Origin: Tetramitus jugosus
Taxonomy: Eukaryota > Heterolobosea > Eutetramitea > Acrasida > Vahlkampfiidae
Direction: 5' to 3'
Length of the DNA stretch: 64,000 nucleotides
Assembly (NCBI GenBank): GCA_937625935.1
Contig: OW569364.1
Location: forward strand, 1 to 64,000
This document shows positions 31,040 to 42,159 of this stretch, one piece after another. Each line of letters starts with the position of its first letter. Position 1 is the stretch's first letter. The position numbers were made by a program, and so were the translations under genes. The notes below the pieces were generated by a model. The model had not been told where the DNA came from. It saw only the letters and a program-made list of their open reading frames with translations, and made no database searches.

Positions 31040-32647
31040 TTATTCAGACTTGATCAGTTTGGCAATGAATAAGCCGCTGGTGTTGGTACTGACGGGGTCG
31101 AACCGCACAGTGTTTTTCACTGATCCCATTCGACATTTCACCAGATTCATATCCACGAGTGTGTCTTGGAATGGATGCACTAGTTGTGCAGATTTACCTT
31201 CAGATGTCTCATTTAAGAACCATTGAATGACTTGCTCATTCTGTTCGATTGTGAAGCTGCATGTGCTGTAGACAAGAGTACCACCTGGTCGCAATAAACG
31301 ATAAGAGTTGCACAGCAAGGATCGCTGCAGAGTCGTAATCTCACTCATTCGCTCCTCATTAAAGTATTTTGAGTGATACTTGTCCCAGCCTTCCTCCACC
31401 ATCTTAATAATGTGTTTTACGGAGCCATCTGTTGTGCACTCGGCATCCACAATAATCTTATCAAACAACCGTCTATTCGTACTGTTGTTGGATTCGGTGT
31501 CTGTTGGTTGAGTGGTTGGAATTTGGTCCATGGCTGGTTGTATATTGTCGTTGGCAACAACAACAGGTGCCTCTGATTCGTTACTGGGAGAGCTGTTTGT
31601 TGTCGGGTGATAATCCTGGTTGTTGTTTCTGGTTTTGGCCTTGGATTTCTCTTCCTGTATTCGCAATTCTTGCCAACTGCCTCCCGTTTCATAAAATATC
31701 AATCCATTGTTACCAATGGAGCTCGGAAGTGTCAAGCTTTCACACTTGCCTTCCTTCTCATGTCTCTCCAAATGACCTTGCTGTTCTTGTAACCATTTTG
31801 TTAAGCATCTCTTGAGTTTACGCCCAGGCATTCGTTCAGGAGATGGAATTTGAGGTGTCAGAGAAAATTGTGTTCCATCAACCAACACAAGTCGCGTATG
31901 CCTTGTTTTGTACTTTTTGAGCAAATTTTTGCAAGTATTCAACCGATCAATACTCACATCGGCTCCAGTCACATAGAACGAGGAGTTCTCTTCTGTTTGA
32001 TTGCTCTCAGGAGCATCAGCAGACACCAACAGCTTTTCCTTGAGTGAAATGTAGTCTGATAGGAAACAGAGCTTTGCACCAGGGGCACAACACATGTCCA
32101 ATACATTGTCCTTTGGGCTTGGATCCAGTGCAAATACAGCCATCGCAGAGCTAATGTCCAATCCATAGAGATGGCCTTGCTTGTACAGGGGAAGATGAGC
32201 AATTTTGAGGTGATTTGGCAATTGATAGAAATGAAAGCTTTTGGGTAGCCAAGAAACAGGCTCAATGTTTAGCAGGGCATTGACTTCTTCTTGTTGTGTT
32301 TTTTGCTTCTTTTTTGGTGGTTCTTCTCCTTCGTTGGATGTAGAAGTCAGCCGCAGAACATCAGACTCATTGTCGGCAACAACATCAGTCTTGTTTTCTG
32401 TAGTGGGACATTTTACCGCCAATAATTGTTCAACCAATTCAGTGAACATCGGAGATTTTAAGCGAATAAATCGTGGAATAGATGAAGCACAGTGATACAT
32501 GTCGGGACTGATACCATTTTTCTCACAGAATTGGATAAATCCTAATGGAAGTGTGGTTGCTGCCTGACTTGTTGATAATGTTTGTGGTGTTTCATTTTCT
32601 GTTTTTGATTCCATTTTTTGTGTGAAATTTTTTGTTTTTTGATTCAT
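31040..32647 (-). CDS. NSUN/Nop2-family RNA m5C methyltransferase
   Basis: The protein has 535 residues. A variable N-terminus with Lys- and Glu-rich stretches leads to motif I VLDMCCAPGAKLCFLSDYI (about 185-205), where S-adenosylmethionine binds. The catalytic motif IV Cys sits in IIVDAECTTDGSVKHI rather than the usual DAPCSGTG. Motif VI keeps its Cys in GGTLVYSTCSFTIEQNEQV. Both Cys residues of the family mechanism are therefore present, but motif IV is unusual and is followed by a long insertion pattern rich in Asn/Thr/Gln. Members methylate cytosine C5 in tRNA or rRNA. The exact substrate is unclear. Confidence 0.8.
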   Translation of the reverse strand: MNQKTKNFTQKMESKTENETPQTLSTSQAATTLPLGFIQFCEKNGISPDMYHCASSIPRFIRLKSPMFTELVEQLLAVKCPTTENKTDVVADNESDVLRLTSTSNEGEEPPKKKQKTQQEEVNALLNIEPVSWLPKSFHFYQLPNHLKIAHLPLYKQGHLYGLDISSAMAVFALDPSPKDNVLDMCCAPGAKLCFLSDYISLKEKLLVSADAPESNQTEENSSFYVTGADVSIDRLNTCKNLLKKYKTRHTRLVLVDGTQFSLTPQIPSPERMPGRKLKRCLTKWLQEQQGHLERHEKEGKCESLTLPSSIGNNGLIFYETGGSWQELRIQEEKSKAKTRNNNQDYHPTTNSSPSNESEAPVVVANDNIQPAMDQIPTTQPTDTESNNSTNRRLFDKIIVDAECTTDGSVKHIIKMVEEGWDKYHSKYFNEERMSEITTLQRSLLCNSYRLLRPGGTLVYSTCSFTIEQNEQVIQWFLNETSEGKSAQLVHPFQDTLVDMNLVKCRMGSVKNTVRFDPVSTNTSGLFIAKLIKSE

Positions 32648-32683
32648 TTTCCGACTCCGATAATTGAAGTTCTTTCGTTTGTC

Positions 32684-33614
32684 TCATTGTATTTGTTTTT
32701 GGAGAATGGAGAAGAGTTCTCCCACTTTGGCATGCAACAGATGTGACTCTTCGGTTCGTGCTCGTTTGTTGCGCATAATTTCTTGATTCAAACTCTGGAT
32801 CATTCTCTCCGCATCTTTCATATTGTCCTTTAACAATTCAATTTCTTGATATTTGCTGTTCAATAGCTTTCTCAATCGCTCAATCTCTTCCTGTTCAATA
32901 CTTTGGTATGGGGATGTGGGTGAGTTGATCGCAGATGATTCCATGGAAGGAGGAAACATCATGTAATGACCAGCGTTGGACGCGTCATCCTCAACTTCAT
33001 TTCTCATGGATGCATGATGCTCCTCCCTCAGCTCATTGGTTTCTACTTCATTGACACTTTCATTCTCTAATTCTTTGAACGAGTGACCACCATTGTAGAG
33101 CGGTGTAGAAGCTGGAGTTGAAATTTTGTGATTGGACTGAGGCTCGTCAGATTCCATGTAGTTCTTCAGCAGGTTCTTGATCGGTTCGGACCTTGTAAGT
33201 TCATGAGGCCTTCTCCACCACTACACATCATCGAATCATGAGCAAATATTTGTAACAAAATACGAGCAATTTAGACTACTTACGTTATCTGTCATTGTGG
33301 GATCTGCTCCTGCTTCTAACAGATACTTTACAATGTCCAACTGATCGTAGACACAAGCACAATGAAGTGCAGTTCCTCCATCCTACGTAAAAATACAAAG
33401 ATTGTCAGTATGAGCAGTAGATAGAGCTTGACGAAAGCAATGTGGAAAAACGACGTACGTCTGGGAACTTGTATTGAACGTTCGTTGAATTAATATATTG
33501 TCTCACGAGGTGCAAATGGCCCTTCCTTATTGCCAAAATTTTGTCTTTATCAGATGCACCCCTGATTTTAGAGTCTCTCATAGAAGAGGGAAGACTGCTC
33601 TTTTTTCCGATCAT
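32684..33614 (-). CDS. Ankyrin-repeat protein with C-terminal coiled coil (three exons)
   Basis: Exons 33614-33459, 33382-33284 and 33220-32684 joined by GTACGT...ACGTAG and GTAAGT...TGTGTAG; 263 residues. Exons 1-2 encode two ankyrin repeats (DKILAIRKGHLHLVRQYI; DGGTALHCACVYDQLDIVKYLL), and exon 3 opens with WWRRPHEL. A polar Ser/Asn/Glu-rich linker follows, then a leucine-zipper-like coiled coil (about 195-262; EEIERLRKLLNSKYQEIELL). An upstream in-frame Met at 33671 would add 19 residues. It shares a roughly 170-base divergent upstream region with the F-box gene. Function unknown beyond protein binding. Confidence 0.75.
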
Positions 33615-33783
33615 GACGCCATTGTTTTTTTTCTGTAAGTCGCACCGGTAAAAAATCGTGCGGAAGGACAAAAAACCAGAATTTTGTGGAAATCACATTA
33701 CCTGAAAAGTCCTCTCATTTTTTTCCGGGCCTGGAAAATGTGGAACACAAACAAGAACAAAAGAAAGATAACACAAGAAGCAC

Positions 33784-35730
33784 ATGGACAGCGACTCCCC
33801 ATCGACCAAAAGGCCAAGAGATCAAGAACACTCTGAAGATGCCAATTTCTCTTCACAAGCAAAAAAGGCAAAAGTAGCTCATGAACATCGCTTCGTTGAT
33901 CCGGATTCTGAACTGTGCACAAGTACCACATCCCTGAACGATATTCCATCTGACACACTCGTTCACATCTTTTCCTTCCTTGACCTAGAGACGTTGAAGG
34001 AACTCATGTTGGTCAACAGGGCATGGGCTCACTTCTCCAGTGTAGATGCCGTGTGGAGTCGAGTGTGGCACAATAGAGAGCACATGGAAAGCCTGATTGA
34101 TACGATTGAAGACTGGAATTATCCAGAAGCTGATCATGTGTATGCCCTGTATGTGGAATGCCCGACCTGGAAGCCTTCATTGGCCAGTTTTGTCTTGAAG
34201 AAGAATAACGAGTTGGAAGATGATGCTGAAATGTATGAGGATGGTGATGAGGATGAGTTGGACGAGGAATCATGTTTTGGTATGGTGAATTCGGCTCCAT
34301 TGTGCCCAGGTACTCTGGAGGACCAATTTGAGTTAATTGAGGAAGAGGTGACTTCTGTGAGATACAAGGAACTTGTGAAGGAGAAACTTGGTGTGACGGA
34401 AGAGATGGATATTGAAGAGTATGAATATGGACTAAAAAACAAGTGTCGCTATGAGAATTCACAGGTAGAAGAGTACACGTGGAATAGAGAAGTGTTCAGA
34501 CGAGATCAGGGAGGATGTTTGGTGGATGGCAACTTTTCTGGATATGAAGTGTATTCCTACGAACGGGAATTTTATCAATTGTTGAAATCTCCAGAATTTG
34601 GATTCTATTGCTCTCTTAAGGGTATCCAACTGTTGTCGAGATCTGCTGGTGTCAAGTATTATGAACCTAGTGTAGTAACGATGATGAGAGGATTGTTAAA
34701 GAACTTCTTAAACCAGGTGATTGGAGAGGCTTCCAAGAAATTGGATGGAAAACAAGTTCAGTTCTCCCATGAGGACTCTAGTTTGTCGGATAGCGACGAT
34801 GATGACACTGATAAAAAGGAAGAAGAGGAAGATGAACAGGAGAAGGATTTGAAAATTTCAGAAACAGACATTGTTCGAGCAGTGCACAAGCTCTTTGGGA
34901 AGAGTTTATATGGTTTCTCAAACCTCTCAGGAGAAAGCTCGATGGAGGGCAATGAAGGTGGCGTCGAGGCTGTTCCAGAGGATGAAAGCGATAGCGACAG
35001 TGACGATGATTGTGAACATGAAAGCGATGATGAACTTGATGATATTGAGGCAGAGAAAGAGGAAGTTGAGGAGGAGATTGAATCTCCAAAGAATGAAGGA
35101 GACGATGATGCCGAGCAAGAATTAGACGAAGATGATGAAGACTTTATAGATGACTCAGATCTTGAAAAGTTTACTCAGCTAAATGTTGAGAGCTTAGGAC
35201 AGAGTCTGGAGCATGAACTCATCAAGGCATCCATTTGTGCGCATGAACAGGTTTATGGCCAGGAAAGAACACATCACGAAAAGTTGTACTTGAAGAATTG
35301 GATGGGATATGGTCCTCTCATGTTCAAAAGCGTTCATTCAGACTCTGAGAATTCTTCATCAATGGAAGAGCAGGAGGAGTTTACCTATGATGGAAAGTCT
35401 GAGCAGGATATTATAGAACACGATCGAAGAGAGGATTTGGCATACTTTGGGTCCTCCACTTTTGATGAACAAGACGAGGGAGATGACGAAGACGAAGAGA
35501 AGGAAGAGCAACAACCTACTGCCATGACAAGTGAACAAAGACAAGAATTAGACAAGGAGTATCATCTCAGAAGAATCCTGAGAGAGGAGACACAAAAGTG
35601 CATCAAAGAGTTCTTTGCGCGAGAGGAACCTCACTTCAACCAGCTTTACGGAGAGGACTATTTCAATTGCCAGCCCATCGAACAAGAACCCACCTCCTCC
35701 ACACGGACGAGAGCCTGGGATATCGAGTAA
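33784..35730 (+). CDS. F-box protein with long acidic region
   Basis: The protein has 648 residues. A basic N-terminus (KRPRDQE, QAKKAK; likely nuclear signal) precedes an F-box at about 44-90 (LNDIPSDTLVHIFSFLDLETLKELMLVNRAW). F-box proteins link substrates to SKP1-cullin ubiquitin ligases. The middle and C-terminal regions hold several very acidic stretches (about 335-360, 395-460, 560-585) separated by aromatic blocks of unknown fold (SPEFGFYCSLKGIQLLSRS; YLKNWMGYGPLMFKS). No WD40, LRR or Kelch substrate domain is recognised. Confidence 0.75.
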   Translation: MDSDSPSTKRPRDQEHSEDANFSSQAKKAKVAHEHRFVDPDSELCTSTTSLNDIPSDTLVHIFSFLDLETLKELMLVNRAWAHFSSVDAVWSRVWHNREHMESLIDTIEDWNYPEADHVYALYVECPTWKPSLASFVLKKNNELEDDAEMYEDGDEDELDEESCFGMVNSAPLCPGTLEDQFELIEEEVTSVRYKELVKEKLGVTEEMDIEEYEYGLKNKCRYENSQVEEYTWNREVFRRDQGGCLVDGNFSGYEVYSYEREFYQLLKSPEFGFYCSLKGIQLLSRSAGVKYYEPSVVTMMRGLLKNFLNQVIGEASKKLDGKQVQFSHEDSSLSDSDDDDTDKKEEEEDEQEKDLKISETDIVRAVHKLFGKSLYGFSNLSGESSMEGNEGGVEAVPEDESDSDSDDDCEHESDDELDDIEAEKEEVEEEIESPKNEGDDDAEQELDEDDEDFIDDSDLEKFTQLNVESLGQSLEHELIKASICAHEQVYGQERTHHEKLYLKNWMGYGPLMFKSVHSDSENSSSMEEQEEFTYDGKSEQDIIEHDRREDLAYFGSSTFDEQDEGDDEDEEKEEQQPTAMTSEQRQELDKEYHLRRILREETQKCIKEFFAREEPHFNQLYGEDYFNCQPIEQEPTSSTRTRAWDIE

Positions 35731-35810
35731 ACTGGTACTTCACAAAAAATATTTTCCACAAACAAGAATAAACAAGAATGAACTTGTTTATCTGAACAAC
35801 AACAAAATTC

Positions 35811-37271
35811 ATGGAAATGAATCAACAAGAACAAGTCGTCTCCAATGGCTCCACTACGAACTCCATTATTTATCGCAATCCAAGCAGAGATCAGATCCAT
35901 TCTGTTCAGCATCCATGCAGCAACCAAAAATTCACTGTGACATGCACAGTGGCCGGTCAAGACAGTGTCATCTTGGGATGTGGCGATCAGAGTTGCGAGC
36001 TTTGGGTTGAAGGTAGGCATATTCGCGATGAGCTACAGGTGCTGGGAGTGACACCAGATGGTTCCAGAGTTCAGGAATGGGCTCGATGCACCATGGATAA
36101 CAAGGACATTGAAGAACATTGTCCATGGTTCTCCACTCTTCAAATACCATATGTATTGGATCACTTGGTTTTGAATCAGAAGCTGTCCAATATTCGAATC
36201 AAAAAGGTTGCTGCTGGAAGTATTCATTGTTTGTTTTTGACTGAAGACGGTTTTGTTTATGGTATAGGTCATAACGGCAAGGGCCAACTGTTGTATTATG
36301 ACAAGAACCATACAATAAGTAGAGATAGTGTTTCATTGCCCACACTATTGTTGTGGTTTGTGGAACGCAACATTCGTATCAAGGATATTGCCTGCGCAGG
36401 TTGGTTTTCTGCTTTTATTACGACAGACGATAAGCTGTATACAGTGGGGGGTTTCGGGTCAAATTACAGAACTATGCTTGAACCTGTTCTCAGAGAAACA
36501 AAGGGAGTTATTTCAGTTTTGGGAGTAGGCAGCGAACACCTTGTGTTCCAGTGCAGCTCCAATAATGGAAATCAAGTGTATTCTATGGGATTGAATGACT
36601 CTGGTCAATTGGGAATCAGTGGCGGTGCGTATGAGGATCACGCAGTGGAAGCACAAATAGCCACTGAACCAACAGAGGCTCAACAACCTTTCAATTTCTG
36701 TCGCTTGAACAAGATTGATGGTGGGCAACGATTTACGATTGTGTTGACATCTCAGTTCGAAGTGTATGCAGCTGGTGCTGCTAATTCCAATGCATTGAAC
36801 AACGGTTTTTCCAAGTTAGATCTAAGTGAACACATTGGAGCTGCACGCATCAAGGACTTTTCATGTTCATTCTACACGACTTCTTTTTTGGACTCAGTGA
36901 AACGTGTGTTGACGTTTTCAGAGCCCACAGCGAACCGAAGCCCATATATTTATGATGCTTCAGCAATAGCAAATCCTGTGGTCACTGCAACTTCCGGAAG
37001 ATTCCATGTCATCGATACACACTCTGGGCGCTTGTTCTCTCTTGTCGGTGGAAAGGTCTCTCCACGTCTTGTAGAACAACGAGCTGATCTGAATTCTTGT
37101 CAAATGTTTGATCACCCTAATTACCACGTGACCAGTTATGTCTCAGGATACCGTAGCAACATGATGTTGTTGAAATCAAAACCAAAGTCGAGCTTGAATT
37201 TCTTCGTGGCAAAGTTGAAAAACTTCGTGTCGCAGCCAACGTTGAGCGATGTCGTTTTTGTTTTCAAGTAA
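35811..37271 (+). CDS. RCC1-like protein with truncated BTB-like C-terminus
   Basis: The protein has 486 residues. There are five or six degenerate RCC1-type repeats (for example GSIHCLFLTEDGFVYGIGHN; QVYSMGLNDSGQLG). The end is striking: FFVAKLKNFVSQPTLSDVVFVFK then stop. LSDVVF is the usual first strand of a BTB domain, so the protein seems cut just as the BTB begins. A paralogue at 54256-55488 ends at the same point (YFAKKLWFAQRNHRLLDIDII). The family therefore either uses this short tail deliberately or descends from an RCC1-BTB ancestor. Confidence 0.75.
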   Translation: MEMNQQEQVVSNGSTTNSIIYRNPSRDQIHSVQHPCSNQKFTVTCTVAGQDSVILGCGDQSCELWVEGRHIRDELQVLGVTPDGSRVQEWARCTMDNKDIEEHCPWFSTLQIPYVLDHLVLNQKLSNIRIKKVAAGSIHCLFLTEDGFVYGIGHNGKGQLLYYDKNHTISRDSVSLPTLLLWFVERNIRIKDIACAGWFSAFITTDDKLYTVGGFGSNYRTMLEPVLRETKGVISVLGVGSEHLVFQCSSNNGNQVYSMGLNDSGQLGISGGAYEDHAVEAQIATEPTEAQQPFNFCRLNKIDGGQRFTIVLTSQFEVYAAGAANSNALNNGFSKLDLSEHIGAARIKDFSCSFYTTSFLDSVKRVLTFSEPTANRSPYIYDASAIANPVVTATSGRFHVIDTHSGRLFSLVGGKVSPRLVEQRADLNSCQMFDHPNYHVTSYVSGYRSNMMLLKSKPKSSLNFFVAKLKNFVSQPTLSDVVFVFK

Positions 37272-37551
37272 CATGTTATGTGAAAGTTCACATGAGAAAT
37301 GACATCGTAACGAACAAACAGCAGTTATGAAGAAATAAAATAATACAATCTCCATCAATTCGTTTCTTCAGTAACAACCAGGTTCATTCAAAACCAGTTT
37401 TTGTTGGTTTAGACGTCTGGCTGACTCATGCAACCGAGCTCATTCATTGAAGTTCCGCAGCAGTAGCGTATGCCTCTCAAATGTAACGTTGACACAAGTA
37501 TCAAAGTACAGGCGACTTATTAGCTAAACATTGTGCATGACTTTGAATTTA

Positions 37552-38978
37552 CTACAAAGTGTGTGCTGTCCCTCTCGCTACTCCGAACCAGTGATCATAG
37601 TTACACTGGTTAAAGCTTTGACCAAACTGAATACCATAATAAGGCCCAAAGTAAGGCCTGTCTGGGGCAAACAAACGAGGAACTTGGCTGTACAATGTTG
37701 TAAAATGATCATAAATTCCTCCATCTACTTTGCGATCTTTTCTCATTAGTAATCCCTGTGAATAAAAGTATTGGATCATGTCATATGCCGTCGATGATGA
37801 ATTGGATACAGTAGCAATACAAAAGATGTGGTCCGAGAGAGTTGACACATCGATTTGATACTTGTTAATAATGGACTTGATCCAAGACAATTCGTAATTC
37901 AAAATAGAGCGAGAATAATATGCTGGACGGGAGTTCAAAACAGCTTCAATCGTTTCCTTCTTATATGGTTCATACACTTCATCGAGTATGAGATCAATCA
38001 GATCAGTATGGACACTCTCGCAGATTGCAACAGCAAGAGGTAGCATCGTAGACGTCAATACATTCTCTTTCCTCTGACTACTATACAACACTGTCTCTTG
38101 AGCTAAGTTGTCCTTAACAATACCCTGGTTGTGCAAAGGAATAAATGCCTTCAAAATATCCCAATTTTGAATTTTGATTGTTAGATTCAGTGGAATATGG
38201 CCATGTGGTTCTCCAGTTGCATTCATACGATACGTGTTCACAAGCTGCTCAAGTATTTGAATGATCCTTTGTACCAAAGAGACATCTTCACTGTTTACAA
38301 GATCTCCCCTTTGTTCAACTATTGAATTCAGGAAATGGACAAGGAAGCTGTTACCATTACTCTTGATAGACCAGAGAACATGCTCTTGATGTTCAATTCT
38401 CCTCCATTCTTCCTTATTCAATACCACTCCACTCTTGAACACACTCAAATCATTGTTCTTTACAGCTTCTTCAAACAACTCAATCGATGCTTTGATCGAT
38501 GGTGCAACCTTCATTCGCTCTATGATTGCCTTCATTTGAAATTTCAACCTTCGAACCACCCGAGAAAAGTACGATTGTCTCAAACAACTATAAACTGCAA
38601 AAGCAGTGTACGGAGCTTCATTTGCTTCTCCTTTGATTTCTCCTTGATTTTCATTTCCAAAATACCTCTCCTTGTTCTGTTGCTTCTGCCCATATCGTCT
38701 CAGTAGCTTTTCTTGATCCTTCAGTTGACTGTTCAATCTGCCAATTTCTTTACGGAGCGAATCCTTGAACTTTTTGCTCTTTTTGTTCTTGTCAGTCATC
38801 TCCAGGAGTTCAATCTCACCAGCAAGTGATTTAGTTGAGTCCTCCGGATGGGTTTTGAATCGTTCAATGGAGTCAACTGAGCATGGAGTGACGAACATGT
38901 GAGGAGCAAGGATCTCACAGAACCTAAGTCAAGGAAGGATGAGATGGCGTACAAACAATCAGATGGAAGATGAACCAA
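37552..38978 (-). CDS. F-box protein with helical C-terminal region (two exons, tentative)
   Basis: A 183-base frame starting at 38978 encodes an F-box (LPSDCLYAISSFLDLGSVRSLLLTCSSLH), and a longer frame in another phase covers 38898-37552. Joining them at GTGAGATT (exon ends 38820) and AAGTTCAAG (exon starts 38763) removes a 56-base intron, keeps frame, and yields 456 residues; this model is my inference. After the F-box there is a short coiled coil (DSLRKEIGRLNSQLKDQEKLLRRY), then about 380 residues of helical, ankyrin-like character (LLFNxx, HGHIPLNLTIKIQNWDILKAF). The substrate is unknown. Confidence 0.6.
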
Positions 38979-39061
38979 TGATTACCAAAAAAACTTCCAG
39001 GAAAGAGAAGAAAAAAGATAGTTCGTGTTGTTCGTATGCAATCCTTATTGGGAAGCTTATT

Positions 39062-41781
39062 TTAAGTAGATAGCGGTGAGATCTGTGACGATTCATCAAC
39101 TGCGCTGGCATCTTCATGCTTCACTTGTCGTGAAGGAATCTCATCTGACTGAAGAATCGCTTTTTGAATGCGTTGCAATTCTTTGAGCTCCTTCACGTCC
39201 TTTTGTCTGGCAGCGACTAATTCTCGATAACTATTCCATTCTTTGGTTATTAGCAGAGTATGAGGTGTTCCTACTCGAAGTGTTTGAAAACGAACATCAT
39301 TCGTGTGTGCTCTCACCATGCGCTCAACATGTGTTCTTTCTGATAGTTTGGCCTTGAATGAAAACTCTTTCATACTTGGGTTGTTCAGAAAGGCTTTTAC
39401 CTTTGCACAGCTTGAACAATGAGGATCATGGCAATTATAGCCAGTAACTCTCAGATTCCAGTTGGTAGGAGGACGAATGGTATCTCCAACATCATTGTTG
39501 ATGCGTGTAATACATGTGTTCAGAGCGAGGTGAAATGGATGGGCAGATCCAAGGGCTTTGAAATTGGCTACACTAATTAACGATACTAACATCCTCACAA
39601 GTGGAGACACAAAAGTCACTGCTCCGTACCTTCGAGTATTCTGGAGTATATAAGTAACGATAGTAGAGATTTTGTTTTGCATGTTCAATCTGTGTAGATA
39701 CACCAATAAAGTTGCAATGTTCTCGAGGACAGAGCGAGTATTAGAATAGCGGACCCTTTCGTACGAACTGCCACCTCGAGAACAATGTTGAGTCCAAATC
39801 GAATCAACGATGCTAGTACATATGGTATAGTCGATTGGTTGTAACGCTGACCCTGCTGTTGTAGATGCGAGTTCTCCGATAAATTTTACTCCATCATCCA
39901 TTCCATCGCTTGTCGTGGCAAGTCTCCTAAGGTATTGAACAACATAATCTTGCATAGTGTTCCAACCGAACACAGTTATTAAGCTCTTAATCGCTTGACA
40001 AATTCCAGGTGAATACATGGATCTCTTGATCAACACATCGGTAAAGAAACGAATAGCCAATTGTGTGTCTCGGAGCTGGTTAATATATCCAATCATGCGA
40101 ATAATATTCACATCCCACTGTGTGATTAACTTGTTTGCAAAGTGTAGTATTTGATCTCGATCCACTCCATCTGAAATCATTGAATCAAGTTTCTGGAATG
40201 CAACTCTTGGTTCCATATCAATACACAGATTATTGGATCGTTCAGCTGGCCAGAAGACGATAACAGCTGTTCGATACCATCTGTCTATTGAAGCCCCTGC
40301 ATTTCCTGTGTCCTTTTCGAATTCTTCCTTTTCCATCTCCAAGTCTTCATATCTGCCGAATGGAAAAATTTGTTTCTCTGTATCAATAGAGAATTCTGGA
40401 ATAGTTGCTACTCTATTACTGGGATCAATCCAGTGACTGAGCTCGACCGAGATATCATCAGTCTCAAAATCGCCATCATAGCCAATGCAACCACTCTCAA
40501 CTCTTGTTAGAATTGCCAGATAAACCTTAAATTTGCCCTCAGTGTACGCCTTGTTCAATAGTTGGAGAATAGTTGCATCTAAGCCCTTCATGTTTGAAAA
40601 GTTTAAACCTGCTTTTGAGTACTTGTGCTCCAGTATATAGATTAGGTTCGTTGGTGCCTTGAAATCCTTGATCCATGCACGATGCAATTTCATCAGTTGA
40701 TTGTAGATTACGCTTTGATCATGTACCTTTGGAGGCTCACCAGGTCCACTGTACACAAGATTATAAATCAAACACAGTCTGTATCCACTGGTCACCGTTT
40801 GAACTTGATGTTCACAATCGGCATAAAAGGCAGCAAAGTATGGAGTGAATGAAGCATTCTTGGCAAAATCAAACGTGTGTTCACGCCTTCTATGTCTCAC
40901 AGTGATCTGACCTCCTTCATACTGCGATGGAAGTTGAATAATCAACGTACCAAACATTCCATCTTCCTTCTCTGTATCTCGATGAAATTTGAAATGTCCT
41001 CCCGTCTCATACAGCAACAACTTGTACAGTTTGCATCCAATTCGATGATTTGTAATGCCCAATCCAGATCTCACACGATCAAGCAATTGCCTCATGTGCA
41101 TGTTCCATTTTGTGTTATTGATCTTGAATTGTGATGGATCCAATTGCCAAGAGTTACGCACATTGTCATCAAACAGTGTATCTTCTCTACGTCCAAATGG
41201 TGATTTTGATGCCACAGCAATAATCTCTTTGGCTTGAGCGTCAGAGAGAGGCAAACCAACAACACGTGATGGCTTACCATTGACAGTAATGGCCGGAACA
41301 GCAAAATCAGATGATAGCACGGAACCAACTGCAAAATCACCTGGTCTCACAACATCTAAAAACAAGTCATGAAATCGATTGACCATTTCTTCTCCATCTT
41401 CTCCATCTTCATCATTTTCATCATCCTCTTCTTCACCCCACTACTTTCCTCATTTTCTTCACCTTCTTCTTCACTTTCTTCTTCACTTTCTTCTTCACTT
41501 TCTTCCACTGCTCTTCTCTCTGTGGAATGATACTGTGGTTCTTGTGGTTCTTGAGCAGCAATAGGCAAGATTTGATCTCCACCAGTAGTAATCGTTGCAA
41601 TAGATGAAGAGTTTGATGCTTGTACATTAACCATGCTTCCACCACCACCGGTATCATTGGTTGAAGTTGTTTCTTGTGCTGGTTGATTGTTTATTGGTTC
41701 TTGATTCATCATAGAAGCATGAGAGTTGCAGCTGTTAGCACCACCAGTGTTGTTGAGATCAGAGGAGTCCTCCATTATCAC
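39062..41781 (-). CDS. 2OG-Fe(II) dioxygenase (prolyl-4-hydroxylase-like), frameshifted near the N-terminus
   Basis: The main frame (41386-39062, 774 residues) contains a 2-oxoglutarate/iron dioxygenase core: LLYETGGHFKFHRDTEKEDG with the HxD pair, EGGQITVRHRRREHTFDF, and CEHQVQTVTSGYRLCLIYNL with the second His and the Arg. The C-terminal half is helical and ends with a Cys/His cluster (GYNCHDPHCSSCAKVKAF) found in related large protist and fungal proteins. A second frame from 41781 encodes an acidic Ser/Glu leader that matches the same acidic pattern in the other phase. One extra G in the run at 41436-41439 (minus strand) would join them, so I annotate one gene with a likely single-base indel. 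Confidence 0.75.
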
Positions 41782-42022
41782 TCGTTCTTCATGTTACTAG
41801 TTTTTGCGATGATAAAATTCAGCTGAAAATAAACGACTTCCAAATCGAGAAGCTGCGACCTCACCCACTTAAATTCAGTGGAGAGAACAAAATAGAGTGA
41901 CAATCGACATCGAGGCAGGGTTAACCAGGACACCAAAGAGGTAAAAGGTGTAGAATGAGAGGAAAAGGCGGATGACCAATACCGAGCTGTAACAAGAACT
42001 CCACACACAAAATTCAAAACTG

Positions 42023-42104
42023 TGCATGCGGTGAGATTTGAACTCACGCATCCGGAGATATCCGAACTTGAGTCGGACGCCTTAGACCACTCGGCCACGC
42101 ATGC
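42023..42104 (-). tRNA. tRNA-Leu (CAA)
   Basis: Reading the minus strand, the 7-bp acceptor stem GCATGCG pairs with CGCATGC, followed by the discriminator A. The D arm (TGGCCGAGTGGTCTAAGGCG) and T arm (GTGAG TTCAAAT CTCAC) carry normal A- and B-box sequences. The anticodon stem TCCGA/TCGGA encloses loop CTCAAGT, giving anticodon CAA. There is a long variable arm, as expected for class II tRNA-Leu. It is 82 bases with no intron and no encoded CCA. A 5'-truncated retroelement begins 75 bases or less upstream of its 5' end. Confidence 0.95.
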
Positions 42105-42159
42105 TTCATATCAATGTATTTCGACAAAAATATTTGCATATTGAGTGTACGTGTCCGAA

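Noticed and set aside
34013-34462. Minus-strand frames opposite the acidic F-box gene
   Set aside because: Ser/Leu/His-rich shadows produced by the acidic codons on the plus strand.
41778-42098. Minus-strand frame MAEWSKASDSSS...
   Set aside because: A classic artefact of translating a tRNA gene; the real feature is tRNA-Leu.
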